DNA from: Macrotrachela quadricornifera
Lineage: Eukaryota; Rotifera; Eurotatoria; Philodinida; Philodinidae
Length of the DNA: 64,000 nt
Assembly (NCBI GenBank): GCA_022393335.1
Contig: JAJEKB010021317.1
Span: forward strand, 545,678 to 609,677
Direction: 5' to 3'
Numbering within the stretch: the first letter of the stretch is position 1; the number at the start of each line of letters is the position of its first letter. The position numbers and the translations under genes were made by a program. This document shows positions 1 to 11,999 of the stretch, one piece after another. The notes beneath the pieces are model-generated. The model was not told the DNA's origin, searched no databases, and worked only from the letters and a program-made list of their open reading frames with translations.

Positions 1-93
1 GATTTATGCAAAGAACAATAGAAAACGCAATTTCAACAGCGTTCCGTTCTTTAGGAACGGAACGCTAGAGAACGAAGAACGGTGACACCCCTA
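1..93. mobile_element. Right end of a truncated hAT-type MITE (GGAACG word)
   Basis: The word GGAACG and its complement CGTTCC recur. On the reverse strand the element starts TAGGGGTGTCACC at position 93, the hAT-like terminal form also seen at 56950. The left end lies outside the window, so no target duplication can be checked. Confidence 0.5.
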
Positions 94-303
94 CGAGCAA
101 GTAAAAGAGTAAGAGTAAGAATGAGAAGATTATTATTCTCGGTGTGGAGAAAGTTGACTAAGATTGCTTGGCATAAATAGATCGACTAATAAATATCATA
201 TTTATTGAAGATCATCATAATAATATTGTCGATGTTTCTTCAACTTAGATTTTAGATATTAAATCTTTCAGCATTATCGAACAATATTTGTAAACTCTTC
301 CAC

Positions 304-1062
304 ATGGACATAGGAAAGGGCAGTGTGGTTCAACAACGTATCAGTGATGTTGCTCAAGAACCATTGGAAGTGCTTCTGCCGATTGATGGTTATCAGAATC
401 TACCTATTGTTTCACTCGAAGAAGCCGTAATGACACTCGTAAATTTACTACCAAAGGTTCAAAAGTATGCTTATGTTGCTAAACAAAGATGCAAGAAGCC
501 TACCGATGGTTTAACACAAGATGAATCAGCGTCGATTATGCTCTATACAATGGGATGGGAACCGTCGAATGAATGTCTCCACATTGTTCTGAACGCCGCA
601 TTAAGATCAATCGATCGAGAAAAACTGAAACCATGGTTTCTTTATTTACGATTATTTCTCAATGCACTTTTTCGTCTTCCATGAATTGCTCAAAAAATCT
701 ACAGAAGTGTCAATTTCGACTTGAACAAAAAATATATTAGGGCGATACCGTTATCTGGTGGGCCTTTTCATCATGTGCTATCGATATAAATACTCTGAAA
801 TCAGAACAAAATATCGATAAAGCGGATCCTAGTACAGTGTTTGAGATCGAATGCTATTCAGGAAAAAATATTCGTCAACATTCTCTATATCAGACAGAAG
901 ATGAAATACTTCTTCTGCCTGCTGTTCATCTTAAAGTTGTGTCATGTCGTGATCAAGGTAATCTTAAAGTTGTTCATCTCGAAGAGATTCAGCCAACAAT
1001 TGAACTTTTGGAACGATTTCCAATTGTGCTTCCAACAGAACAACTCGCTTCCTTAAGTAAGT
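304..1062 (+). pseudogene. Broken ADP-ribosyltransferase (ART, R-S-ExE type)
   Basis: The protein matches the large bdelloid family of arginine-type mono-ADP-ribosyltransferases, which move ADP-ribose from NAD to protein side chains. The conserved N-terminal stretch KQRCKKPTDGLTQDESAS is present. The three catalytic elements remain recognisable: Arg in IYRSV near 706, the Ser motif WWAFSS near 750, and the E-x-E in QTEDEILLLP near 895. The frame is broken twice: a TGA at 682-684, where the family would have a sense codon after FRLP, and a one-base frame change near 738. A reading frame then continues to about 1050, where an inverted duplication begins. Family membership is recognised from motif order; loss of function is inferred from the two lesions. 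Confidence 0.8.
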
Positions 1063-1995
1063 ACGGTGCGTTCAAAAAGTATCCGGACTGGTTTTATTGG
1101 AAAACAATAAGAAGCGCTGCTGGATTTATATTATTACCTATGCGTAGTCCATACAGTCCTCTATCTATAGAGACCATAAGCTCTGCTGAATGAATCATAT
1201 ATATGAGAATATAGAAATACATTGTAGACCACCCTTCAGGTACTGATAGAAAATCATAAAAATTGACTGTTGTTCAATGATAAAATTTCCTATTCTCTGA
1301 GAGAACGCCTCATCTAATATAAATTAACATGTGGTGCCAGTGTGTGTTGACCGATTCCCAATTGGTCACTATAGTCTCTGAATGAAATCATCGTTTTGAA
1401 GATGGTTCATTATACATTACTAACAATATGGATGTAAATAATATGACTATTAAAAATTTTTGGTATTCTGCTGAGCGAAAGCGGTTGAATGACAACTGGT
1501 TGAATAGCAAACACTGTTGACACTGCAAATATACGGTGCAAAACATTTCGTAGGATCAACTAGATATGGCGAAAGTCAGTTCATAAAAAAATTATACTCT
1601 CGAACATGATATCAACGACGTATCTACCTTATCTAGAACCATCAGTAATAGTTAGTTATTCACTTTTACAAAGACAGGTCCATTTAAATATTGTAGTACA
1701 TGATAGACCATTATCACTGTAAATTGTCACTATGCATTTACAAATATTGGATAGCGACTGGCCTTTCAGAACATAAAAATTTGCTCAAGTTTTTTATTTT
1801 CTATCAGTATCTGAAGGGTGGTCTACAATGTATTTCTATATTCTCATATATATGTTTCATTCAGCAGAGCTTATGGTCTCTATAGATAGAAGACTGTATG
1901 GGCTACGCACAGGTAATAATATAAATCCAGCAGCGCTTCTTATTGTTTTACAACAAAACCAGTCCGAATACTTTTTGAACGTACCATATTTATTC
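1055..1995. repeat. Inverted duplication, two ~200-bp arms around a ~540-bp spacer
   Basis: Positions about 1055-1256 recur as the reverse complement at about 1795-1995 with roughly 95% identity by eye. Shared landmarks are the AGAAGCGCTGCTGGATTTAT block and the ATTGTAGACCACCCTTCAG block. The left arm abuts the ART remnant, and the right arm abuts the first recognisable exon of the eIF4G gene. I see no transposon ends. The spacer (1257-1794) has no recognisable coding sequence. Confidence 0.85.
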
Positions 1996-2010
1996 ATACT
2001 TACAATTTAT

Positions 2011-4551
2011 TTAGAAACAGGTGAAAATATAACGCTGTTTAGTGTGGATTCAACGACCAATACTCCAACTGTGAATGCATCCTCAGATTCCGAAGATTAT
2101 CTTTTCCAAGATTCAAATGAAGATGCAAAATCGATCGAAAAGCTATATTCAATGCGAAAAAACGACGCTTTTCGAAAAGATTCTGTTCAATTGCTAACCA
2201 ATTTGGATACTCAAACAAATCAGGTACTACAAAAAATATCAATGTCCGAAATGAGATCACACATTCTCATTTCGTTATGTCTTTAATGAATGATAAGAAT
2301 TTCTAGTCTACACAATTTTATTCGATTCCATCTTTCATAAACGATGTCGAATAGTTACCTTCGACTTAGTCAAGTGGAATTGAGTCAATAGAGAGACTGA
2401 TAGTGATATAGCAGCTGATAATAACATTGATATTTGTTCCATTTAGATTGATGATACAAATGACAATCCAATAGATCAATCTCAATTAACGATATATTCA
2501 TCACCCACAACATCTTCTGAATCTGAAATAATGACATCGTTTAAATTGTTAGAGAGACAAAGCAATCCAATGTGTCAAATGAAGCCAAATAATATGCAAC
2601 TTATTAAAGGTGTGACCGACCTGTCTAGCAATCATTCAGTACCTGCAAATCTAAAAAATGATGATCCAGAGTCACATAAAAAAAGTAATATTACTGTGAA
2701 AGAACCTATCTTGTCCAGTGGAATCGTCAAATGGAACAGAGTAGCCAAAAAAAAATCGCGTTACTGTCAATAATCAGCAACCGTATGCGGGAACACATAA
2801 TAGTGATAACATTGGCATGAAGAAACAATCATCAGATCGAGGTAACTCCGAACGATATGAGTCTCGTATTAATGTCAACTGTTTGAGACAAATGCAACCG
2901 AATGATAAACGAAATCAAGAGCCTTTGGTAAGAACATCATTTGTTAAAAATAGGTAGATATAATCAGTTACTTGAGAATTCGTCTAGGCCATGAATTTAG
3001 AACAACAACGGGCTTGGGCTAAAGTAAGTAGTAATAATAACAGTCCAAACCATGTAATTGGTGATTTACCGATGACCATCAATTCTAATCCATCAAAAAC
3101 AGCATTTGATGAAGAAAAAACTAAAGCACGTGTTCAATCATTGATCGAAGAATATACCAAGAATTATTCTGATTCATTCGATCAACCTGTTAAAGTAACG
3201 TTAGTCTGTAAACAGATAATAAACATCTCGGTTATGATATTATAGGATACACTGAAAGATTTAGCTGCTTTTTGCACATCGAATATTGACCAACAAGCAA
3301 CGATTATTCGAGAATTGTTTATCAATGTTTTTGTAGCCGAACCATGTGTACGTAAAGCTGTTGGACATTTGCTTGATGTTGCTTTGAATGAAGAAATTCT
3401 CTCGATAGACGCATTTCTTTTGGGGTAAGATTACTCTTATCGATTGATAATTATTCATTCGATTGAATTATTTTCTTTAGTTTTAAAATGGTATTTGAAT
3501 ACATATCTAATAATGATATAGATACTTCTCTCACTTGGAGATATGTTGGTGATATCATTGGTACCATCATTGGTACTCCTGGCTCAAATATGTTTTTACT
3601 CAAATCCATTTTCCAACATGTTCCTAATGATAAAGCAAAACAATTATTTCAATATATCATTCAATGTGCCACAGAATTTTCGGTCAGCATTCAGTTTTTC
3701 TTGATCAAGAAAGTTTTAGTGATTTGTTTTTAGTCCCGAGCTCATCTAAAAAACCTCTGGCAATCATCTGGCTGTTCACTACAAGATATTCTCACACCTA
3801 ATCTGATAGATTCATCATTGGCAGATGATTATGAATGGTTAACTGAAGCATATAATACAAATACAATAACATCATTAAAAGAAAATCTTTCTCCATGTGC
3901 CGATCTAAAATTAGTCCAACTATTTAAATCAGTCTATGATCAAAATGCACCTGCTACTGATGCAGATATTACTAATTATATTCATAAAGTAATCATTCGG
4001 ATAATTATTGTGTTTTTATTTTTCGTTTTGTGATTAGAATATGGATCCGAATGAGAAATTTTATTTTCGTAATATTGTTTTATCGTATTTGGAAGCTTGT
4101 TTGACATTTCAGAATTCACGGAAATTAATTCAAGAAGATATTGTAAAAAAACGGATGCCGGTTCTCAAGTCGATTATTGAGCATAAACCGGAAGCAGAAA
4201 TTCAAGCTGTTTATGCCATTCAAAATTTCGTTCATAAACTTGAATATCCACCGAGTAAGTGACAGAAGATGCTTAATAATGATATCGTTAGATTGTCAAT
4301 GTTTTATGGATAGAAATGGCTCTATTATTGTTTGATATCTTCTATGATGATGAATGTGTCAGTGAAGATATCTTTTTTGAATGGCTTAGACATCCTGATC
4401 AATCCGAGACGGAGGGTAAATAATGGTTATTCGAGAAAATAATCTCAATCTTCTATTCATTTTAGGACATACTACAGTACAAATATCAACGAAAGATTTC
4501 TTTGCGTGGTTAAAACAAACCGAATTTGAAGAGGAAGAAGAGAAAAATTAA
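2011..4551 (+). CDS. EIF4G: eIF4G-like, C-terminal MA3-W2 half only
   Basis: This matches the C-terminal half of eukaryotic initiation factor 4G, the translation scaffold that recruits eIF4A and Mnk kinase. Exons 2988-3194, 3246-3424, 3481-3682, 3734-3988, 4038-4254, 4314-4415 and 4466-4551 splice in one intact frame (415 codons from 2988). Introns are 49-60 bp with GT...AG. The MA3 domain starts near EEKTKARVQSLIEEY. The W2 domain ends the protein, with YAIQNFVHKLEYPP, LLFDIFYDDECVSED and the usual FFAWLK...EEEEEKN tail. Likely upstream exons 2011-2223 and 2447-2927 encode a polar linker. A run of nine A at 2747-2755 puts the linker out of frame by one base. No MIF4G domain or eIF4E-binding motif is visible. 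Either this is a truncated copy or translation starts at 2991 and gives an MA3-W2 protein. Confidence 0.8.
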
Positions 4552-4657
4552 ATGAACATTATCGATTGATGCATACTTCTTCTTATTATTAGATATGTGG
4601 ATGTTTTTTTTTCAATTTGTTTGTTTATTTTGTTCTTCCGATTTGAGTATTTTTTAT

Positions 4658-4663
4658 AATAAA
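4658..4663 (+). promoter_or_regulatory. AATAAA polyadenylation signal of the eIF4G-like gene
   Basis: A canonical AATAAA lies about 107 bp after the W2 stop codon, in an AT-rich stretch. Confidence 0.5.
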
Positions 4664-4837
4664 CTTAAAAAAACACCAAATACAGCGTAAGAGGGTGCGC
4701 AACAGCGGGTGAGTATAGAAGAGAACTACCACAATCAGTTTCGATTTCAAGTACGGGGACGTATTAGCCACAAATCAGTCCACAGCTGTTTTCCTCTATA
4801 AAACTATGTATGCTTTTTGAAACTGCTAGATTCTGAT

Positions 4838-5500
4838 CAGAGCTGCCAGCCTGGCCTGGTTGAGAGACGATTTTAATTTTTTTTGTGAGTTTTAAGAATT
4901 TTTCATTTATTTGAGTCTTTCTTTTACGAAAAATATTCGTGATAATTGCCTCTTTATTGTAACTTTCTTATTTGTACTTTTTTCAAGCGTTTGACAAAGC
5001 TTCACTTGACTCCAAATGTCTCCACAGTGCATGATCAGCATACATAAGAAAGTTAAAACGATCATGAGCATGTGCACCAAAATAGTATGGAAACTTTTCA
5101 CGATAGGTCGCAATGTTTTTCCCTCGAATAATACTTTGTGTGGAAGAAAATCTTCGTTTTCAATAGTAATCTTACATAAAAATTTTCTTATTATCCACAG
5201 GTCAACAAAGGTTTCAAGATGTGTTCACAGTGCTCGACTAATATTACTATTTTATATAAACACTTGCCTTCTATTATCGTCATGAAAATGTTAAATAACG
5301 AAAAATGAAATTGTGCATCAATCCTAAGCTTATAGAATTCAATCGATTTGAAAAATTACAAATATCAGTTGGCCTGAGCAGGTGCCTGATGGCCTGCCAG
5401 GCTATGAAAACAAACAGTTCATCTCGGTCCGACTCTCAGGCAGGGTGAGGCTATACCAGGTCAGGCCAGGCTGGAAAAAAGTGACCTGTTGGCAGCTCTA
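4838..5500. mobile_element. hAT-type MITE built on the word CCTGGC
   Basis: The ends are inverted copies: CAGAGCTGCCAGC on the left and, on the reverse strand, TAGAGCTGCCAACAG on the right. Flanking octamers ATTCTGAT (4830-4837) and ATTCCCAT (5501-5508) agree at 6 of 8 positions, fitting an aged 8-bp hAT target duplication. The terminal zones repeat CCTGGC/GCCAGG/GGCCTG. There is no transposase, so it is non-autonomous. It sits inside the tail of the ankyrin-like remnant. Confidence 0.6.
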
Positions 5501-6410
5501 ATTCCCATGCAGCATGAAACAATGAATCTTTTGGTAATAAACTTGATACATCGAGTACGTAATTAGTCTTCAAACCAATCAATTTTCCGAGAGAACTTTT
5601 ATAGAAAAATCTAAATATTTCTTCAAACAAGTCCTTCGGCAATGTGGCAGAAACTCAGTTAAACATTTGACTAGCTAGGCTCTGTTCATATTTGTTCGAT
5701 AGCATTTTTCATGGACTAAAAAATGGTATAATTCACAAGTCTTCATTTTCTTGACCAAGATTCATGTAGGTGAAGTTAGCACCATATTCGAGTAAAACCT
5801 TCCCATATTCGTTCAGGAAAGTGTTCTAACTGTTTCAATCAGTGTTCCAAGTAAAACTCGACGAGCTCTATCTAATGGTAACGTTGGATCTTTTCATAGG
5901 CCAAACCAATCGTGAGAAAAATCCGAAATACTGCTCTTTTTCTGTAGGAAACGCCAAACCTACTTACTAAAACCTTCCCATATTCGTTCAGAAAAGTGTT
6001 CCAATTAGTGTTCCAAGTAGGACTCGACGAGTTCTATATAACGGTAACGTTGGATCAACCGTAATCCAAACCAATTACGAGAAGATCCTAAAAATCCAGA
6101 TTTTTACACGCAGGTGAAGTTAGCACAAGATTCGTTCAGGAACGTGTTCCAAGTGAGTTCCAAGTAGAACTCGATGAGCTCTGTCGAATGGCATAATTTG
6201 ATTGTGGATAGCTTAAACCATGGTTCTATAAAAGGGTCCCATGGTACATGATATACGCACTGATATAGTAAAGTCACCCGAAATCCGTGGAGGAACATTT
6301 TGAAAATCTTCGATTTGTTTTCTAAGTGCAAGTTCATAAGCATTATCGAATAAGAGAATTCGCATTTTGATAGGTGATACGATGGTTCGAGAAACGTACA
6401 TATACTGGTC
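5501..6410 (-). pseudogene. Decayed ankyrin-like repeat gene
   Basis: Reverse-strand reading gives protein-like pieces in shifting frames: LLVIGLDYG followed by DPTLPLYRTRRVLLGTL, then DPTLPLDRARRVLLGTL, then LLEYGANFTYMNL. These resemble ankyrin repeats (L-L-x-x-G-A-x-x), but no full repeat survives in one frame. The DNA carries three tandem diverged modules, with ATTCGTTCAG at 5807, 5982 and 6130 and the GTTCCAAGT...CTCGACGAG block in each. A cleaner frame at 5509-5642 ends in DSLFHAAW exactly where the 4838-5500 MITE is inserted. The ankyrin assignment is tentative and the gene is clearly broken. Confidence 0.35.
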
Positions 6411-8280
6411 GAAAATTTGTTGACAGGATGATACAAATAAATTTTTTTTAAATATCGAATATGAGTAAAGTAAGGAAAAAATACTATTTTATAACGTCTC
6501 GATTGAATTCAATATGATTGAGCTATCAAATTGATTATTTTTATAAGAATCCAACTCGATTTATTTGTTAATTAAATATCCTAAAGAAAAATATTTCATA
6601 ACAGATGTGTTCAAGTACAGGATAATATTCGTAAAGTTATTAATTCTTTCATAAATGAATATCCATATCCTCGACGTATGTTTCCTTTTTCAATACTTAT
6701 GATAATATTTTTTTTGATGCCATTTGAATTTAACAAATGCTTGACCGAAGAGGATGCTGGATAGTAAGAAATTTTTCTGGAGGAAAAATGTCTGATGCAT
6801 TGAAAAATGAATGACTCAGAAGGCTTACTCCTTGAATACGTACTTACTTTGCAGCTGTATCTAAAGGTTACAATACCACTTTTTTTAAATATCAAGATCA
6901 ATAATTATAGAACTCGATAAAGAACATCGAATTGTCTTCGAACACAAATGGACCCATTGCAACATGCTCCTACACAAATCTTGCCTAATTTTACTGTATG
7001 AGTGCGAAATCTATAAATGATGCAGTAGGTTGCTTGCCATTTTTGCACATATAGTTCAACCTAAGGAGAATCTTATAATAATTAGGATAGAAGTAGTAGT
7101 GATGACTGGATAAGAGAAGATGAATATAGTTGTTTATCATATGCTTTATTTGAATTATAACCGATCTACTTATAGGTCGGAGCGACGAACGAATACATGA
7201 ATACAGACAAGAGATGGATATCATAAAACAAATAGAGAGTGATTACAAATTCCTGGAAAAGATACTACTAACACATTGTATGAATGTCTAAATACTATGG
7301 TCTTTTCGGTAGTTTGAGATACTGATTAAAAATACTTTTACTATCTTGGTTTTTGCGATATCAATGTTCGCTCATATTCCTTTTGTTAACAAATTTTCAC
7401 CGTTTTGTCTTTTGTTATATGAAAACCTTACTGTTCACTCACGTATATAGAATGAGTCAAGATAAATGCAAACAAGAAACATTTAACTGAAGTACATTAA
7501 GTGCGCCGCTCGTTAAAAATCGATCTCAGCCCAGGAACCTCTAAACTGGCTGGTATTTAGAAGATATGTTGGATCTAGGATAGAACATGTGTGATCAAAT
7601 TTTCAGCTTTCCAACATGATGTAAAATGAAGATATGGACTGCATCAGGATCAAAAAATGACTTATCGCATCTCCAAAACTTCTCAGTGATTTTTCAATAT
7701 ATATACTTGATTATTTTTGTTCGAGAAAGAGCACGTCTGAATGCAGTGCCTATAAGAATATTTTTCTTTAAATCTTATGTTTTAAAGAAAAAAGGTCCCT
7801 GACAAGGTCAGTTACTGAAAAACCTTTCAAAAAACAGCGCTCTAATTAAGAAGATGCTTTTTTAATATAATAAAAGCAAAACCTATATCAAAAAAGGGTT
7901 CTTGTAGGCACTGGACTGGAACCTGCTCTTGAAGAACAAAAAATATATATATGACTTTATGCGCACTGTAGTTGACTTTCACTGAAGATATATCGTGCAA
8001 CCACCACTCTGAGAAGAAACGCCAAAAAAATTTTAGACTTCGATTATTTATTCAAATCCAACAATAATCATATTACAACAATATGTTACTGATTCATTCG
8101 AGGAAGTCATTGTAAAATGAGTAAGAGATGATGGTAACTAACACCATCTGACATACTAGCTTATATAAAAATGTTCTATTCAATTTAAAAAACCACGAAA
8201 ATTTCTCGAAAACCATGCTTTTAGAACTAAAATTTGATCACTTCTCATAAAAGCATAGATACCCCCAGATGAAATAATAT
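6411..8280. other. No recognisable gene
   Basis: AT-rich sequence. Short frames such as 6611-6901 (-) and 6991-7224 (-) show no family signature. The 7500-8050 stretch has the look of old repeat DNA, but I could define no ends. Confidence 0.5.
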
Positions 8281-9200
8281 GGCGTGGAAACGGCCGTAAA
8301 CGGTTAAAATACGGCACTTTTCGGCCCGGACACGGTACACCGTGTTACATTTGGTTACGGTACAGTTCCGTGCTCTATACGGCAACCGTTTACGGTGCTA
8401 CATAACTGAGTCTACCGGGATACCGTATCCAGGTCGTACTTAGGCCGTATCGAAGCCGTATTTGCACCGTATCAGAAAGATATGTTAAATCTTTATTCAG
8501 ATTATACTCAATACTATAGAATAGCAATAGGGATGTAACAATACCAATACCAATATCCATACTCATACCGATCAAAACCAATACCAATACTAATACCAAT
8601 GCCGATATCAATACCAATGCCAATACCATACTAATACCAATACCATTATCAACATCAATATCAATACCAATACCAATATCAGTACTAATACCAATAGCCA
8701 TACCAGTACTAATAACATCAATACCGTGTTGATATTGTTGCATGCCTAAATAGCGAGTATAATTTTTTTATAAAATATTTTTATTGTTTTATCTTGGATT
8801 CATCTAATCGATTAAATGAACGGTAATTATTGTTAGATTCAAGATTATATCAAGAGACAGCAATGTATAATTACGTTCCCGTTCCACGTAGAAGACGCGT
8901 GTGGGAACAAGACCGTTAACGGTGCCGTTTTTAACTTTATACAGTCATTTACGGTGATCGGATATACGATAGAACAAAATATGCTTTGTCCTGCCGTATA
9001 TGGCGAAAAAAAATGTTGCATTAATTGCCGTTTACGGCACAAATACGACCGTTTATGGTACCATACGGTCATCGGATTGGAGCCGTAAATGTGCCGTATC
9101 CGGTATGGCAGAAATACGGTCAGAAAATGTCGACCAGTATTCCGGCGAAATACGGCACGTATTTGTCCACTTACGGCTGTATAAGGCCCGGAAATGGCAA
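8281..9200. repeat. Single-word repeat zone, CCGTA/TACGG
   Basis: The pentamer CCGTA and its complement TACGG recur dozens of times with changing spacers, at 8281-8480 and again at 8920-9200. The zone is split by the 8528-8748 element and by AT-rich DNA. It is neither a simple tandem array nor a clear gene; the frames reported across it come from the repeats. Confidence 0.7.
8528..8748. mobile_element. Small hAT-type MITE filled with ACCAAT repeats
   Basis: Left end TAGGGATGTAACAATACCA and reverse-strand right end TAGGCATGCAACAATATCA are inverted copies (about 16 of 19). Flanking octamers AATAGCAA (8520-8527) and AATAGCGA (8749-8756) match at 7 of 8, as expected for hAT insertion. The body is a degenerate ACCAAT/TACCAA hexamer array. 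It is nested in the CCGTA repeat zone. Confidence 0.7.
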
Positions 9201-10329
9201 CCAGATCCAATCACTAGGGCTATGAAAGAGGAAGCCTTGTTACATCTTCCTGTAGTAAAAACTCAACTTCAATGTTTCTACAAAAAGTTGAATTTCTTGT
9301 GGAGAAATCCTTAAAGAAAAAACAAGCGTACTTTTGTATTTTTTAATTACAGAGGAACAATCGTTGCCTCTTCAGTATCTTATAATATAATTCTTTTTAT
9401 TTTGCATTGTTTTCCAAAAACTTTTCTTCTCACAACAGTTAACTGGCTTTCTCCCTCTCTTGTCTTGATTGAATGAAAGACTTCCCAGAGTTAAAAATAC
9501 CAACCACTCAAAAAATATATTTTAAGAAATATAATCAATATAAATAAGATTATACATATGAATCAACCGCGATAAATATATAGACACAAAAAAGAATCCA
9601 GAGAGTAGCCTATGAAATAACTATACTAATGAATATTTATGGAACAAGCGTTATCAATTACTAGCAGAAAGTTACAGTAACTTGTCTTGTAGATAGAATT
9701 TTGTGAGAAAATGTGAAATACAAATTTATAACTAATATACAGATGGTATTTATCTTTTCTATACATTATCTTTATTCATTCAATACACACATAGGTATTT
9801 TTAAAATATAAGGGACGAAAACCAATGGTAGAAGAAAAAAAAACAGTGTATGTTTTTCTTTCTTTCGTTCTGTAATCAACTAACGAATATTTTGCCGTAT
9901 TTCGATTCAGCTCATTATTCGCTTTCATATAGAACAAAATATGCATTTCACGCATAGATGCACAAGTAGAAAAAGTTTGCAATTACTCTCACCGAAACAT
10001 TGAGTCACTTTCTTTCAATGTGTTAATTAACGACGCACATATTCTTTTGTAGGTAAATATGCGAAGGTAATTATTTGAAACACAAGGAGACGTTTTATTT
10101 TTTCAGTATTAAAGGAAGTGTTTTTTTTGTTTTATAATATCTTTCATTGCCCAATCTCAATATTGACAGTTGAAAAACGGGCATCAATGGTAGAACCGCT
10201 AGGAGCCATTTGTTTTTCTAATCAATGATACTACTTAGGGCATACCAAAAGAAGTGCCAGTGAGTCAAAAAAAGTGAGCTCGAAATTTCTAGTTGACCTC
10301 CTTCTTTTTGTCGATCCCATGTAACTTTG
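9201..10329. other. No gene; foldback-family end at 10234
   Basis: No coding signal. CTTAGGGCATACCAAAAG at about 10236-10253 matches the terminus of the foldback element at 41632-42614, so this is probably a relic or solo end of that family. Confidence 0.4.
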
Positions 10330-10680
10330 AAACGCAGACTAAACGCGTCTCAACGCGTTTAGTCTGCGTTTGAACGCGTCAGATGTTTCAAAATATAATG
10401 TGCCGCATCTAAACGCATCCAGTGACCGCGTTTGAACGCGTTTCTAATAAGATATTTACAGAGATGCGTTTATAACACGAACGCGTTTGGTTTATGCAAC
10501 ATATCAAACGCGTTTCGTAGCGTTTCGATTAAGAAAACATGTTTAGACGCGTTTCAAAAATGCGTCCTGATGCGTTTTCTGTTTCAATTATTAGCCGCGA
10601 TCATATGCGTTTACAGTTTCATTTTATCTCATTTCTGAAAAAGAACAAATGCGTTTAAATGGATTTGCCTCACTGAAACG
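10330..10680. repeat. Single-word repeat zone, AAACGCGTTT
   Basis: The palindromic word AAACGCGTTT and variants (GACGCGTTT, GATGCGTTT) recur about every 15-25 bp in both orientations. Sequences rich in AAAAAAGTGAG flank it as possible inverted ends (about 10267 and 10700). No coding content. Confidence 0.7.
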
Positions 10681-11410
10681 GTCAAAAACACGTCCACTCA
10701 CTTTTTTTAGATAAAAATAACTGAGTTTACGAATAACTTTTATCAATGCTCGAACAAACATGACAATATTAATTTTTTCAAGGATTTTTACCATGATATT
10801 CAATCATTTTGTGGAATGTAATAAAGTTTCAGATAACTAATAATAATTTTAATAGTCTTTTCAAACGAAACCATTACATTTGTTAGATTAGAAATTATCT
10901 TATATTACAGTATAAGCTTTTAGTTTTGTTCAATTCAAGGTTTTTCTGTCAAAGATATTCTAGGTGAAAAATTAAATTTTTAGACATGAAATAAAACAAA
11001 AACTAATGACTATTCACGATCGACGAGTCGAAGTCAAGTAATCGATGCAAATTATTGTTTGAGATAATAACAAATAAGAATATTTAAAAATTCACCAAGA
11101 AAAATAGAATTAAGAGGCGGAATAATAAAATTATTAGTTTTAGAAATAAAAATGTTTTCCACTAGTTTATTATACTGTTTTTATTTTTAACGAAACTAAT
11201 TTATCCTTCTTGAAGAACTATAATATATTTTCATTTGACTTATTTTCTTCAATGAAAAAGTCTATATTTTATCATTCGAAAATTATCAGAAATTTAAATT
11301 ATTAACTAATATTGAAGAAAATTTATTATATTTAATACATTTAACTTTATTTGAAATAAGCTCTGAAAGACTATCTTATTAAAAGAGAAATCTAACTTAT
11401 GTATAGATAT

Positions 11411-11483
11411 GCCAATATAGTTCATTGGTTCAAGTAATTAGACTTCTAATCTAATGTCTTATGTTCTAGTCTCACTACTCGCA
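11411..11483 (+). pseudogene. Relic of tRNA-Arg(TCT)
   Basis: An intact-looking anticodon arm, ATTAGACTTCTAATCTAA, carries TCT in the loop and is the form typical of eukaryotic tRNA-Arg(UCU). A box-A-like TAGTTCATTGG lies upstream and a box-B-like GTTCTAGTC downstream. The acceptor stem does not pair well and the conserved GTTCGA of the T arm is lost. It is a pseudogene or the head of a tRNA-derived element, not a working tRNA. Confidence 0.5.
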
Positions 11484-11620
11484 CAATCTAAATGTATCTA
11501 TAAAAATTAAATAAATGTCATAGACGATACTTCGTGCAAGAGATGATCACGACGTGAAGATGATGATGACGTAGATCGAATCTGCGAGGATGGAATCAAA
11601 TTTTTTTCTAAAAACATTAA

Positions 11621-11835
11621 GCGCATTTAGACGCGTTCATAAGTCGAAACGCGTTTGAAACGTCCAATATTCATCTTATTTTTGGATGCGTTCAGACGCG
11701 TTCAAGAAAAGAAACGCGTTTAGATGCGTTTTATAAACGCGTCAGGACGCATCAAATGTTTCAGTTCTGACGCGTTTACTGCGTTTATTGTATGCGTTTT
11801 AAACGCGGTTCGGATGCGTTTGCAAACGCGTTTAA
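11621..11835. repeat. Second AAACGCGTTT repeat zone
   Basis: Same word and texture as 10330-10680: GACGCGTTC, AAACGCGTTTG, GATGCGTTT in both orientations. This shows the zones belong to a dispersed family. I could not define terminal repeats or a target duplication. Confidence 0.65.
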
Positions 11836-11999
11836 TCCCAAAAACTTTTCACATGGGATAAATTTCAGTTCTATACTATGACTTTGATTCCTATAACTGT
11901 CATCAGACAATTCAGTGTAGCTCAAAGTTCATCTTTAAACCCTCATAAACTACGAACTCTTAACTTTAAAAGAAAATTATGGTAAACACTAGAAATGCG

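Noticed and set aside
8390..8743. 117-codon reverse frame rich in Gly, Ile, Asp and Val
   Set aside because: It is a translation of the ACCAAT hexamer array in a MITE, not a gene.
9000..9314. Overlapping frames on both strands at 8845-9314
   Set aside because: Produced by the CCGTA/TACGG word repeat, which avoids stops; no family signature.
10330..11835. CRISPR-like array at the AAACGCGTTT zones
   Set aside because: The repeats are short, palindromic, in both orientations and irregularly spaced; this is a eukaryotic genome.
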